From: Hydrangea macrophylla
Taxonomy: Eukaryota > Streptophyta > Magnoliopsida > Cornales > Hydrangeaceae
Assembly: GCA_033977485.1 (NCBI GenBank)
Contig: CM066997.1
Span: forward strand, 78,338,634 to 78,402,633
Direction of reading: 5' to 3'
DNA length: 64,000 bases
Shown here: piece by piece, positions 53,607-64,000 of the stretch
How the letters are laid out: every line of letters begins with the position of its first letter
Numbering within the stretch: position 1 is the stretch's first letter
Notes under the pieces: model-generated
The model's database searches: none
The model's input: the letters and a program-made list of their open reading frames with translations, nothing else
Told to the model about the DNA's origin: nothing
Translations under genes and position numbers: made by a program

Positions 53607-54020
53607 GACCCGACGGGTCAAACCAAACTGACCCATTATAAACGGATAACCCATTTACACACACAAAGAAACCCAAACGGGTTGGCCCATTGGATCAAAC
53701 CAGATCCGACCTGATCATAACCAAACCATCCATATAAAGAAACAAAGGAACCTAATCTAAAACCCAACCCAAGATCTGTTGGGTTAACCCAAACCCGAAC
53801 CCACATTCATTTCAACTCACAACACGATCCGCCCAGACCCGTACCCGAACCAAGCTACAACCCGACGCCCAAAACGGCGCCGTTGCACTTAAAGGACCTA
53901 CGGGTTATTTTAAACTCGATCCTATCCGCTACCCGTACCCATTAACACTCACATCTTAAACCCACCCATGACCCAAACCCGACCCAAACCAAACCCGAGT
54001 GTTATAACCCTAATTTTATT
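53607..54020. other. ACCC-rich low-complexity stretch of LTR-M
   Basis: Degenerate AACCCGACCC and AACCCAAACC words with GACCCGACGGGTC, a CpG palindrome, at its start. No ORF, not telomere repeat. Confidence 0.6.
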
Positions 54021-55022
54021 TTCTTCTCCGGCGAAGCAACGCCACCGGAAAATCGCAACCTCGCCGGAAAACATCAGGGCTCCATATCTTCCTCATTTCT
54101 TAATGATTTAGTTCAAACCAACGCCAAAATGATCGGTTTGTGGTCCTCTACAGCATACTAGGAGCTGGAAGTTGGGTTATCTCGTTTCCTACCCAAACCA
54201 GGTCATTATCCTAATTCGACCAAATGCGAATAATGGCCTGCATGGCCTACTAAAAGTATACCATTTCAAAAACTGCTACAAGGGGGCTCATCTGGGTTCA
54301 TTAGGGTCTAAATAGTATTACTTTTATGGCCCGGGTGGTGTTTGCAAAAAATCAACCTCTAGTGGTGACCATCAATGGAGGTCTGGAGCTCACACAAAGT
54401 CTTAGGCTTTGTTTGGACCACATGCAAATGATCCTAGGGTCTCCTAAGTGCTATGCAAATGCCCAGAAATAAAAAATGGGGTATGGGTTACCTCTGATGA
54501 TCTCGGGTTGTCTCTAACCCCTCCGATCAACACCTCTCTCTCTCCTACGGCGACTCTCTTCTTCTCCTCGGGTTCTCTATGTGTGTGTACAAAGGGGTCA
54601 TAGAGAGGGGAAGGTACAATGTAGGGTGTAGTTGTGTGGTGTATATATAAACCAAGGGTGTGGGTGAGTTCTCTTCCTCATACTCTCTATACTCTAGGTT
54701 TATCTCTCTCTCCAAACTGTGGTGCTGTATGTTGATGCAGAAAGTGTGTGTATATCAATGTGCATGTGGTATAAATATGTGGAAGAGACAAGGGAATTGA
54801 CAAGTGGCTTTGCATGTAGTGCCAAGTGTTGTGGTGGTATGCACATGTGTGACACATGTAATGGTTGCCATGCATGCTTTCCATGTGGGTGGGTGGTGGC
54901 CACATGGCTGTCACGTGGCTATGTGTAAGGCCCATGTCTCAACTAACGTGCAAATGCAAGGGTTGCGTGCATAACTCGATGTACGTGCACTACTACAATT
55001 GTGCCTACGTACGGGGCTGTGT

Positions 55023-55027
55023 ACGAG
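55023..55027. repeat. Target-site duplication of second LTR-K, left copy (ACGAG)
   Basis: Repeated at 58254-58258. Confidence 0.92.
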
Positions 55028-55872
55028 TGTAGACACCCCATTTTGTCGGCTATCAGATTTAGGAGACCCATAGCTTGGTGGTTCACAATGATCGAAAAAG
55101 ACTTAAAAGGACTCCTGGAAGTTAGCTATATTTCTCAAAATGCTCAGAATGACCAAAATGCCCCTGAAAGCCCGAAAACTCCCAAATTTGGTCCAAAAGT
55201 TCTGGAAACATGCTATGTTGTAAGAAAAGTAAAAAAATGAGTTTTTAAGTAAAAGCAGATGAAATCGTCGGCTCCTAAAGACCCCCGGAAGTTCCCGAAA
55301 AGTCCCCGTTGATCTGTTTGACCACGATTTGACCAAGTTTGACCAAGTTTGACCGAAATCGTCCAAATTTTCCAGAATCATTCTAGATCACGTGGAAAGT
55401 ATTACAATAAGTTTTAAAAGAAAATCGAGCGAAAACGTCAGCTCCTGGGGGACTCCCAGAGGTTTCCAGAACTTCCCGGGAATCCCAGGTTTGACCGGTT
55501 TGACCAAAATTTGACTTTAGAACCGGAGCACCGTAACAATTTTCAAATATTTTTCATGGATACTAGAGGTCAATAGCTTTTCAACGGTATTTCGTACCTA
55601 ATTTTTGGATTTAAAACGAGTTTATTGTGAATTTCCGAAGGCGAAAAAGGCGATCAAATCGGCTTTTATCGCAAATACCGCAAAACTTTTCAAAGTAACC
55701 TATCTCCGAACTATTTTTTATGTAAAGTAGACTCCATTACCTTTCCAACAGTATATTACAACCTCAATTTGGAGTTCGTATGCATTTTTTGTGAATTTCG
55801 GACGAAATAGGGCCTTTTCGCGAATACCGGAACCTCTGGGGGCCTAAATACAATTATCAGGACGAAGGAGGA

Positions 55873-55917
55873 GTAGTGCCGCCGTGGCACTGGCCCACTG
55901 CCGCCGCGGCACTCTCC
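55873..55917 (+). repeat. CpG dyad in second LTR-K
   Basis: GTGCCGCCGTGGCAC and TGCCGCCGCGGCAC around GGCCC; inverted arms GTGCCGC and GCGGCAC. Counterpart of 39054-39090, with differences between copies that leave the arms paired. Confidence 0.75.
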
Positions 55918-57446
55918 TCCAGAACAGTATGTTTTTGTAATTTCTTTTGGGGGTCCAATTTGATTAATTAAAAACCAAAACGATGTAGTTTTATGTTTTC
56001 AGTTGTTTTGGACCAATGGGAGTACTTCTAAAATCCCAAAACCACCCCAAATTAGCCTATATAAACCCCCCATTGCTCTTCATTTTGGGGGGGCCAAGTG
56101 AAAAGCTTGATAAAGTTGTAGAGAGAAAGAGTGATAGAGATAGATTTAGAAGTGAGAAAGGAGCTTCCTCCTACTATTTTTCTATAGAAAGTGAGTTTCA
56201 ATCTTGTTTTCTTCAACCATTCTTCTATATATTTCATCATCAATACACCCAACCACCGTTTCTCTAAGCATTTTTGAGTTAGGAAGCTACTTCCATGTCC
56301 AAATGTCAACATCTATGAGTGAAACACCAAGCTACAAGTCCAATATCACATTGATCATCATCTATTGATTGTTATTTACTTGCTTATTTATATATATGTT
56401 CATCTCTTCTTACCTCATTTTTTTTTATTTTTCTTTATTTGCTTACTTGTTCTTCATCATCTAAATGATGACATGAAGTTTCAGGTGAGTGAATCCTAAT
56501 GGATAGTAGCTCTTGACCTCAAAAACATGTTTGATAGATGATGATTATAACTTCAATACTTCCATGGTATCCTTGAAGTTATGTTCAAATGAAAATAAAT
56601 CTCCAATAATATTGGGGGTTCTTGATGATGAGTTTGATGTTGATATTCCAAGAGGTTATAATCTCTATTTGATGTTGAAAATATACTTTCAAAACCTCTG
56701 TTTCAAAACCCCTCTTAAAACCCCTTATTTTGATCTCAAGAAAGAAAACTCTAGTTTTCCCCAAAATCTTCAAAACAGTGAGTCAAAACAATGAGTGATC
56801 TAAGTTCAAAGATTTCTCTAGAACTCAATACTCAATATATGGATGCAAGACCACTTGGAAAGTCTTCCTAACTCATTAGAGTACACCCATGATTTTTGGT
56901 TTGACTTGAAAATACTTGAAAATGGTCCATTTGGACCCAAACATTCCCTCCAGATATTCTATTTTTGCTGTCACAGCAGCTTGGTCTACTTTCAACTTGT
57001 TTTACAGAAACCTTTTCCAAAAAGTGTGGTCCTAACTTATTTTTCCTTTTAACTTCAATGTCTTAGGGAACTTTCTGTATAAAATGGGCCTCTAGATCAT
57101 TTGTTTTCATTTTCTAAGATTTTTTTAACATTTCAGTCGATAGTACGGACTCTGTTTCTGAGTGACTTCTATTTTTTATATGATTTCTCTCAATCTGTGA
57201 TAGTTATTAAAGATTGGCTTTTTGGGTTGTGTTCTAGACACAATAAGGAAGATCTCCATAAAAAATCATGCATTGAAAACATTCCTAACTCCTCTTTTCA
57301 ATTTCTAAAAGATCATGTTACTAATCTGTCCGCTATTCACAGCAAGCACATTTTAACTTTCATTCTTTGATTTGATGCTTACATGCATTCCAAATTGGCT
57401 TATGTCTTAGGAAATAGTTCATAATACATTTGTACATATCTCATTA

Positions 57447-57474
57447 TTCATTCATTCATTCATTCATTCATTCA
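57447..57474. repeat. CATT tetranucleotide microsatellite
   Basis: About seven CATT units; the other LTR-K copy has only two GGAT units here. Confidence 0.9.
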
Positions 57475-58253
57475 TACACATTTTAGACTTCTAAGTCATT
57501 CTAGGAATTCATGAACACCAAGCACACTACAACCTTGGCACATTCTAGATACATACATTGCATCCATGCAAAGATTCAGGACTTTTGTGAGTCCTAATCT
57601 AAGAATATTATAAGGAATGATCATGATCACACGTTCATGCTTCCCCTCGATCTAATCATTCTTTCTCATCCGTCCCGGGGATTGAGAGATCTTCTCTTCT
57701 CAAAGATTAGCATGCATCATTCTAGCTTGCTAAGCATATTTTGATTTCTTTGTTTATTTGTTTCAATAACAATTCATGTCCCCTTAGATTAGGAAAACTT
57801 TGTTACTTGATATGTGATTAGACGATTTTTTATAGGTTTGTTTTGTGTGATCTTTCACTTTACATTGTATGATATTTGACTTAGATCTTATGAATGATAT
57901 CTTATCTTTAGATCTTCCATTTCAAATTTTCTTATGTGATGTAATATACTATCATAGTATTAATTGTCGAACCATATATAGTATAAGATGATTATTTGGA
58001 TGCTAATTGAGGTCCGTTGAAAGACGGGGCGAGTTGAGGGTGTTTTAGTCGCGACAAAGGCTCCTTCCTCTGTCGTACAGAAACCCCAAGCCAAGTTCTT
58101 TGGTTATGAAGGGTCGGTGCCCTTTATCCATTTGGGTGAGTCAAAATTAGGTTTCTTGGTTCCTTAAAGACCAAGTGGACCATTTTCTTTTCTTAATCCA
58201 AATCAAATTTCAAACAAAACAAGCAAGTGGATGAGCGATCCCGCGTGTCCACA

Positions 58254-58258
58254 ACGAG
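58254..58258. repeat. Target-site duplication of second LTR-K, right copy (ACGAG)
   Basis: Matches 55023-55027. Confidence 0.92.
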
Positions 58259-58510
58259 TTTATGCAAGGATCCAGGTATGGGTCGTCTATGAATTCTAAT
58301 CTAGAATTAAGAGTCAGGGTTGCGACTTCGACGATTATAATATTAATATAACGACACAATTGTTGAGACGACAGTCCAAAGGATATGATCCTGGCTAAGA
58401 CTATCCTATTGAGATTACTATAACTAAGCTATTCCTAAGGTGTCGTCATTTAATCAAAATTAAGGCTAGGAAGTTCCTACATAAAATTTTTGGAATTTGC
58501 AGGTGCTATA

Positions 58511-59560
58511 GAATCCTTCTAGAGAATTTGATTATGTTATCAATGAAGGAGTTTGACATGATTTTGGGTATAGAGTGGTTGACAAATTATCATGCTAAGT
58601 TAGATTATACTAGTATGTCGATTACGTTCTCCGTGCCTGGAAGCGAACCTTTCTATTTCCGGTGTAACCTTTCGTATGATGCGTTTCTGACTAGTCATCT
58701 AGCTACTGTGGGAGGCTCTCGCACCGATAATTCTATAGCCCAGATATCCGTGGTCCAAGATATCGCTAGATTACTACCCAAGAGGGAGATTGACTTCTCT
58801 ATAGAGTTGGTGCCAGGGATGTTGCCAATCTTTAAAACCCCATAACAGATGGCCCTGACAAAGATTCAGGAATTGAATAAGCAAGTTCAAGAGTTGGAAG
58901 ACTTGGGATTCATTCGACTGAGCACATCGACTTGGGGAGCGCTAGTGAAAAAGAAGGATGGATCGCTTAGACTTTGTATTGATTATAGAGAGTTAAACAA
59001 AGTCACAATCAAGAATAAGTAATCCTTACCTCGGATAGATGATATGTTTAATCAATTACAGGGAGTAACAACATTTTTGAAGATAGACCTTAGATCGGGA
59101 TATCATCAGCTGCTCGTTCGACCAGAAGACATACCGAAGACTACTTTTAGAACTAGATATGGTCATTATGAGTTCTTGGTGATGTCATTTGGACTCACTA
59201 ATGCCCCCTGCAGTATTCACGGATTTGACGAACAGGGTGTTTCGACCATACTTGGATCAATTTGTGATCGTGTATATCGACGATAAATTCGAAGATGAAG
59301 GTGAAGCATAAGAGGCACATTCGCATTGCATTGCAAACACTTAAGGATCATCAGCTATATGCTAAGTTTAGCAAATGCAAGTTTTGGATGGAGGAAGGAA
59401 AGTTCTTGGGTCATGTAGTCTCTTTAGAAAGAATTTTACTAGACTCGTCTAAGACTGACGATGTCCTAAATTGGAACATGTCGTCAATGCTTTGGAAGTA
59501 AGGAGTTTTCTTGGATTGGTAGGATACTACCGGAGATTTGTAGAATGATTCTCAAAGATA
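58511..59560 (+). pseudogene. DEL protease end and reverse transcriptase
   Basis: LLENLIMLSMKEFDMILGIE and WLTNYHAKLDY end the protease region. The RT palm follows: [20 protein letters not shown] (58945-59010), [20 protein letters not shown] (59075-59135, first catalytic Asp kept) and [17 protein letters not shown]. An extra C in a C-run at about 59205 shifts the frame; the catalytic box then reads VIVYIDD (59265-59285) and is intact. A gap removes ILVYS after it. HIRIALQTLKDHQLYAKFSK and KFLGHVVS complete the thumb. TAA at about 58843 and TAA at 59021 also interrupt. Chromovirus-type RT. Confidence 0.9.
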
Positions 59561-60220
59561 GTCGTGCCGTTAATTAGCTTGACCAAGAAGGATTATAAGT
59601 TTGAATGGTTAGACAAGCACAAAAGTGCCTTTCAAGAGGTTGAGGAAAGGTTAACCTCAACGCCAGTGCTTACCATACAGACAAGTGGAGGAAGATTTAC
59701 AATCTATAGCGATGCTTCCTATCAAGGACTCGGATGTGTGCTTATGAAAGAAGGTAAGGTAATCGCTTATGGATCGCGACTATTGAAATCGCATGAGGTG
59801 AATTACCCAGTGCATGACCTGGAGTTAGCAGCTATTGTTTTTGCTCTCAAGATCAAGAGGCATTACCTATTTGGAGAAAAGTTTAACCTATTCTCTGATC
59901 ATAAGAGCCTCAAGTACCTATTCTCCCAAAAGGAGTTGAATATGAGGCAGCGACGCTGGATGAAGTTGCTTAAAGACTATGACTTCACTTTGCAATACCA
60001 CCCCAGTAAAGTGAACGTGGTTGCAGATGCTTTGAGCAGGAAACCCCATAACAAACTCGTTGTTTTAATGATTAGGAAGTGGCAAGCATTAGAAACCCTG
60101 GCAGAATTTGATATACAGGTCGCGGATTCAGAAGAAGGAAAGCATTTTAGATGCCTTGTTATAGAACTGACTCTTATCAGCCGCATTATTGAAGCTCAGA
60201 AGAAGAACGAAGGACTGTGA
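59561..60220 (+). CDS. DEL RNase H segment (open part of broken pol)
   Basis: Open for 218 codons, though part of a dead polyprotein. [20 protein letters not shown] joins RT to RNase H. Catalytic residues are visible: Asp in [17 protein letters not shown], Glu in [13 protein letters not shown], Asp in [20 protein letters not shown], Asp in VVADALSRK, all in usual order and spacing. The domain ends near 60060; the rest is the linker to integrase ([16 protein letters not shown]). It would degrade RNA in the RNA/DNA hybrid. The ATG at 59564 is internal, not a real start. Confidence 0.85.
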   Translation, partial: VVPLISLTKKDYKFEWLDKHKSAFQEVEERLTSTPVLTIQTSGGRFTIYSDASYQGLGCVLMKEGKVIAYGSRLLKSHEVNYPVHDLELAAIVFALKIKRHYLFGEKFNLFSDHKSLKYLFSQKELNMRQRRWMKLLKDYDFTLQYHPSKVNVVADALSRKPHNKLVVLMIRKWQALETLAEFDIQVADSEEGKHFRCLVIELTLISRIIEAQKKNEGL

Positions 60221-61390
60221 TAATGGTTTGAGAAAGCAGCAGCCAAAGATCTGGAGGAATGGAGAATTAGACAAGACGGAAGTCTTCGATGCCGAGATAG
60301 ACTTTGTGTACCAAAGGACAATGGATTAAAAAAGGAAGTGATGGATGAAGCACACAGTCCAAGGTTGATAGTTCATCCAGGAAGTACAAAGATGTACCAG
60401 GACCTGAATAGGAGTTTCTGATGGGAAGGTATGAAAAGAGATGTCACGGAGCATGTTTCAAAATGTTTCACTTGTCAACAAGTAAAAGCGGAGCATCAGA
60501 AGCCGTCTGAACTCTTGCAACCATTACCAGTACCAGGATGGAAGTGGGACAACATCTTTATGGACTTCGTCATGGAATTGCCAAGGTCACAACAAAACTG
60601 TGACGCGATTTAGGTAGTCGTGGATCGACTCACAAAGTCAGAGCATTTCATCGCCTACAACATGTCATATCCGGTCGAGAAGATGAGCCGACTCTACTTA
60701 CAACAGATAGTTCGACTACATGGACTGCCTATTTCGATTATTTCTGATCGTGATTCGCGTTCACCACCGGATTTTGGGAGAGTTTAGAAACAGCTATGGG
60801 CACTTCACTGAAGTTGAGTTCTCCATTTTATCCCCAGAATGGTGGGCAAACAGAACAGTCAAATCAAGTACTGGAAGATATGCTGCGAGCATGCATGATC
60901 GATTTTGAAAGCACCTAGGAGACGCATTTGCTGCTCATTGAGTTTACCTACAACAACAGCTACCATTCAAGCATCGGAATGGTACGGTTCGAAGCGTTAT
61001 ATGGAAGATCGTGTTGTTTGCCTCTTTGTTGGCAGAAGCCAGAGAAGCCAAGCTTTTGGGTCTTGATATGGTTTAAGAGACTAATGAGAAGATTGAAATT
61101 GTGCGAGAAAGGATGAAGGCAGCCCAGAGCCGACAGAAGAGCTATGAGGACAAGCACTAGAAGGATCTGGAATTTTGTGTAGGGGATCACATTTTGCTGA
61201 AGGTTTCTCCAGTTAGAGGACTGGTGCGATTCAGACAAAAGAGAGGGAAGCTTTTGCCCTGCTACATTGGAACTTTTGAGATTCTCACATATATGGACAA
61301 AGTGGCCTACGGACTAGCACTGCCACCGAAGATGTCCGGAGTTCACAACGTTACATCAATATGCTAAGAAAATAAGTGCACAGATCAACA
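60221..61390 (+). pseudogene. DEL integrase
   Basis: LEEWRIRQDGSLRCRDRLCV, then the zinc domain HSPRLIVHPGSTKMYQDLNR and HVSKCFTCQQVKAEHQKP (60345-60500) with both His and both Cys. DDE core: FMDFVMELPRS (first Asp, about 60560), ISIISDRDSRSP (second Asp, 60734-60770), then shifts; the Glu block GGQTEQSN is visible in another frame near 60840-60865. The C-terminal part includes PLCWQ and ERMKAAQSRQKSYED codons (61110-61150). Several stops and shifts, e.g. TAG 60609. Confidence 0.87.
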
Positions 61391-61610
61391 CACAAGATCG
61401 ACTTCAAAGATATTGAAGTGGACATGTGAGTGTCGTAAGTTGAGAGAACCATGTGAATCTTGGGAAGAGAAATCAAGAACCTGAGGAACAAGGAGATCCA
61501 CTGGTGAAAGTGTAGTGGAAGCATCATGACGAGCATGAAGCATCATGGAAGATGGAGTCCACTATGCGAGAGAAGTACCCGGAGTTGTTTCGTGAGTCTT
61601 AACTTAGATT
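61391..61610 (+). pseudogene. DEL C-terminal chromodomain
   Basis: Codons for THKIDFKDIEVDM, then VERTM-stop-ILGREIKNLRNKEI, and after a one-base shift PLVKV-stop-WKHHDEHEASWKMEST and MREKYPELFRES to TAA at about 61600. This is the chromodomain fold of chromoviruses (the VKVLW...EATWE block), which directs insertion to marked chromatin in this group. It places DEL in the Tekay/Del-type branch. Two stops and one shift. Confidence 0.8.
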
Positions 61611-61629
61611 TTGGGGACAAATTCTTTTT

Positions 61630-61645
61630 TTGGGTGGTGGAAAGA
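61630..61645 (+). promoter_or_regulatory. DEL polypurine tract
   Basis: TTGGGTGGTGGAAAGA directly before the 3' LTR. Confidence 0.85.
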
Positions 61646-64000
61646 TGTAACACCGGCCCATTTATCTGTATTTATCCATATATGGATGGATTTCTGTATT
61701 TCTGTATCCGTATATGAAAGTTAAGATCGTTTATGAATGAGTTTTGATGAGAGCTAGTATGGATGTTATTATACTTGATCCTTGGATCCTTGAAACATTA
61801 GAAGGATTGCTGAACCAAGAGCCCCAAGCGTTCGAGGCGCCGGAGCGCTGAAAACGCGAGTGCTTAAGCTAAAAGTATGTGAAATGATCATTTTGCCCCT
61901 ACGCCTTGAAAACTCTATAAATACCAGATCATTCTGTGCTTTTACTGTTTTAAAACTCTATTAACAAAGAGCATTTGAGAGGGAGAGTTCTTGAGCATAA
62001 ACAAACAAACATACACATATCTATACTTATATGTGCTATGATCCATGATCCAACCATTCTTACACACACCAACACATGCATTACAACTTCCATAAAGCTC
62101 TGGGATTAAGGAACTGAAGAATCAAAGGAGGATCATAACAACTGACGTGGTATTGAAGTCTTGGAGCTATTAAAGTTGCATTTGGAGCTTGATCAACATC
62201 ATCATCATTTCAACATCAATTTGATCATCTAGATCTAGTGAGTACTCATACTCACTCTTAAACTACGACTTCTTAAGTTAATTCATGATCTATGACGTTG
62301 CATGTGACATAAATTGAGTATAAAAGGAAGTTATGCTGATTAAAACTGATAAACTGCTAGTAAACTATCAAACCCGAGCGCTCAGACCAAGCACAAGCAC
62401 TCAAGCCTGATGAACAGGCTAGGCCTGAGCGCTCGAGGGGCACGAGCGCTCGAGTTCATCAGTATAGAAAAGAAAGGCTTGTTGCATGTTAGTTTTATGA
62501 TGATCCATGATATGTTGGCTATACTATGAGTTATGAAAGTTATACCATGTGTTGTACTTTACATATATGCTTGCATGTGCTACTTGGAAGTTGTACTTCA
62601 TGCTATTGAAGTTATACTTTAGAAATGGACTACTTATATAATGAAAAGGGTAAAGAATCTTAAGATTCGCAAAGGCGAGCGCTAAAGCTCACCTGAGCGC
62701 TCGAGCCTACTGGTTTAACAAAGTACTTGTTTTCTCTAGAAGATTTTATACGTGTAAGACACGTAAGCTCCGAGGATGATATGAGACGTACCATAAGTAT
62801 GATAATCTGAGAATGATACACATAAATGTCTTATACTGCATGCATTATTTGAGGATGAGTAAGTTGCGATAACGAGAGTTATAACATGACGATTGTATCC
62901 ATCAGTCTGGTCCTCATGATTTCTTCAAGAAAGAGTAATGACTTCTGCAATGTTGAGATGTCACTGTAGTCGTAGAGGCACGATGACAAGAGTAGTCGTA
63001 CCTCTACAGTACTGATTGTCACGTGTAGTAGTAGTACCTTGTCGGTACTGTCAAGGTTAGTTGTGTTGAGATGGTTAATAGGCTACCAAGGCTAAATGGA
63101 ATAAGATTGGGGTTGCCAAGGAAGAGGCAGTAAGGTTAAAGATGTTAAGAATGAGGCCGTGAAGTAAAGATGACAAGATGGTAACCCAACGGCCGTAAGG
63201 TAGAGATATTCCAGGCCAACGGCGGTACGCCAAATTGCTTGTTAACCAAGGCTGAATGGAATAAGATTGGGGTTTCCCAGTATGAGGCCATAAGGTTAAG
63301 ATATCAAGAACGAGGCTATAAATTAAAGATGACAAGATAGTAACCCAACGGCCGTAAGGTAGAGATATTCCAAGCCAACAACATTTATACCGGATCGCAT
63401 GCAAATAGTTGAGTTTGTAAAGATTGGATCTGTGATCCAAAGTAAAGTCAAAAGAGTCAAGTTGGTGAAAGATTGGGCCCATGGCTCAAAAATTGGATCG
63501 GCAATCCAAAGTATGTTAAATTGTAAAGATTGAACCTGTGGTTCAAAGTGGATTCGTCAAGTCAGATTGGACCAATAGTCCAAAGTGATCAATCGGTTGA
63601 TGTCAGTTGTACTTCTAAGTATAAATACTGTCACTGAGTGCTTCCTAACATACGAGTTACGACAAGATTGAGATTAAGCAAGACTTACTGATGTTGTTTT
63701 CTAAAGCATAAAAGAGAATTTTTGCTTATTAATGGATTAACAAGTGTTTTATGAGCTTGTTCAAGTGTAGTAGGTTTACTCACTCAGCTTGTAGTAAAGG
63801 TAACGACTTTCATGTCCTAGATAATCAAACAACCAGATCTTGTAGAGGCAGAGTATCCCAAAGAAGAGTACGTTGAGGAAGGTTATGGCTTCGCGAGCTA
63901 GAGGACGGAAGCTGAAGACTCTTCTTTTATTTGCCTTATGTTCTGTTCTGAGGCACTATGTGCCAAGTTGTATATATAGTATGATGTAGGGCTTATGCCC
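61646..64000 (+). repeat. DEL 3' LTR, truncated by window end
   Basis: 2355 bp visible; the 5' LTR predicts about 243 more bases. It has the empty LTR-S site near 63000, CpG words upstream of the TATA box (61826-61860), TATA at 61914-61922, and GAGCGCTC clusters at 62373-62456 and 62670-62712. Confidence 0.92.

Larger units (their letters stand above)
55028..58253 (+). mobile_element. Solo LTR-K inside LTR-M
   Basis: 3226 bp, TGTAGACACCCC to GCGTGTCCACA, flanked by ACGAG. Aligns with the reverse complement of 36647-39927 nearly throughout. Unique features: a CATT microsatellite (57447-57474) and TATA box TATATAAA at 56058-56065, 141 bases after the CpG dyad (55873-55917). No coding body. Confidence 0.85.
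50905..58510 (-). mobile_element. Solo LTR-M in DEL gag-pol, itself cut by LTR-K
   Basis: Minus strand, about 4.37 kb without LTR-K. Its 3' end (50905, CCGGAATATGACA on the minus strand) aligns with the end of the DEL LTR (GGACCCAAA, CCTACTTTGGCTAC block), and GCTTAGATACAAGCTAAGTGAGTA (about 51325) resembles DEL 47695-47715, so it comes from a related chromovirus. Its first base pair at 58510 is TA rather than TG. No protein is encoded. It holds a 29-bp tandem repeat, a TAA microsatellite and an ACCC-rich stretch (53605-54010). Confidence 0.78.
43954..64000 (+). mobile_element. DEL: chromovirus-type Ty3/gypsy retrotransposon (Tekay/Del-like), cut by window end
   Basis: 5' LTR 43954-48157, tRNA-iMet-type primer site 48166-48179, acidic ORF, gag, protease, RT, RNase H, integrase, chromodomain, polypurine tract, 3' LTR from 61646. 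LTR ends are TGTAACAYC and GGTGTGATA, imperfect inverted repeats usual for this clade. Three solo LTRs sit inside. All genes are broken by stops and frameshifts. Confidence 0.92.

Noticed and set aside
53607..54020. AACCC-rich stretch as telomere-like sequence
   Set aside because: The words are degenerate (AACCCGACCC, AACCCAAACC), never the plant telomere unit in tandem.
54687..54935. His-rich frames on both strands
   Set aside because: They lie in LTR-M in a CATGTGG-rich segment with no conserved motif; not supported as a gene.

Overview
This window is plant repeat DNA, most likely from a eudicot (species not determinable). Evidence: AT-rich sequence, tRNA-Asp and tRNA-iMet primer-binding sites, Athila, Tat and chromovirus-type Ty3/gypsy proteins, and solo LTRs with 5-bp target duplications. 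I see no host gene, tRNA, rRNA or CRISPR. Almost every base belongs to nested LTR retrotransposons, and almost every coding region is broken. Names used below: TAT = old Tat-lineage host element; AT-1, AT-2, AT-3 = Athila-type elements with gag and protease only; DEL = chromovirus; LTR-S, LTR-M, LTR-K = solo LTRs.

Left block (1-43953). TAT is the oldest layer. Its protease is cut at 300/24885 by AT-1 (301-24884, duplication GTAGA). Its RT, RNase H, a second RNase H and integrase follow at 24885-28930, facing an antisense ORF (28987-30388). AT-1 is cut in its gag by AT-2 (2579-11108, minus strand, duplication ACGAC). AT-1 also carries a second 7.4-kb body plus one LTR, inserted at its internal polypurine-like site. 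AT-3 (30432-42436) lies beside the antisense ORF and holds a solo LTR-K (36647-39927, duplication GTTGC). A second antisense ORF remnant lies at 43021-43815.

Right block (43954-64000). This is one DEL chromovirus, whose 3' LTR runs out of the window. Its 5' LTR holds solo LTR-S (45269-46900, duplication GTACC). Between primer site and gag it carries an acidic ORF that I cannot assign. Its gag-pol is cut near the protease/RT boundary by solo LTR-M (50905-58510, duplication GAATY), which is itself cut by a second LTR-K (55028-58253, duplication ACGAG). RT, RNase H, integrase and a chromodomain follow.

How the parts work together. The AT elements have no RT, RNase H or integrase in any copy, yet keep gag, protease, primer site, polypurine tract and a long structured 3' region. 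They look like a non-autonomous lineage that supplied its own particle proteins and borrowed polymerase and integrase. The most interesting signals are: the AT-1 insert that looks like a one-LTR circle opened at the primer site; CpG-rich palindromes upstream of the TATA box in unrelated LTR families; the mismatched U3 regions of AT-2; a hairpin after every AT gag-protease ORF; and the acidic ORF of DEL.
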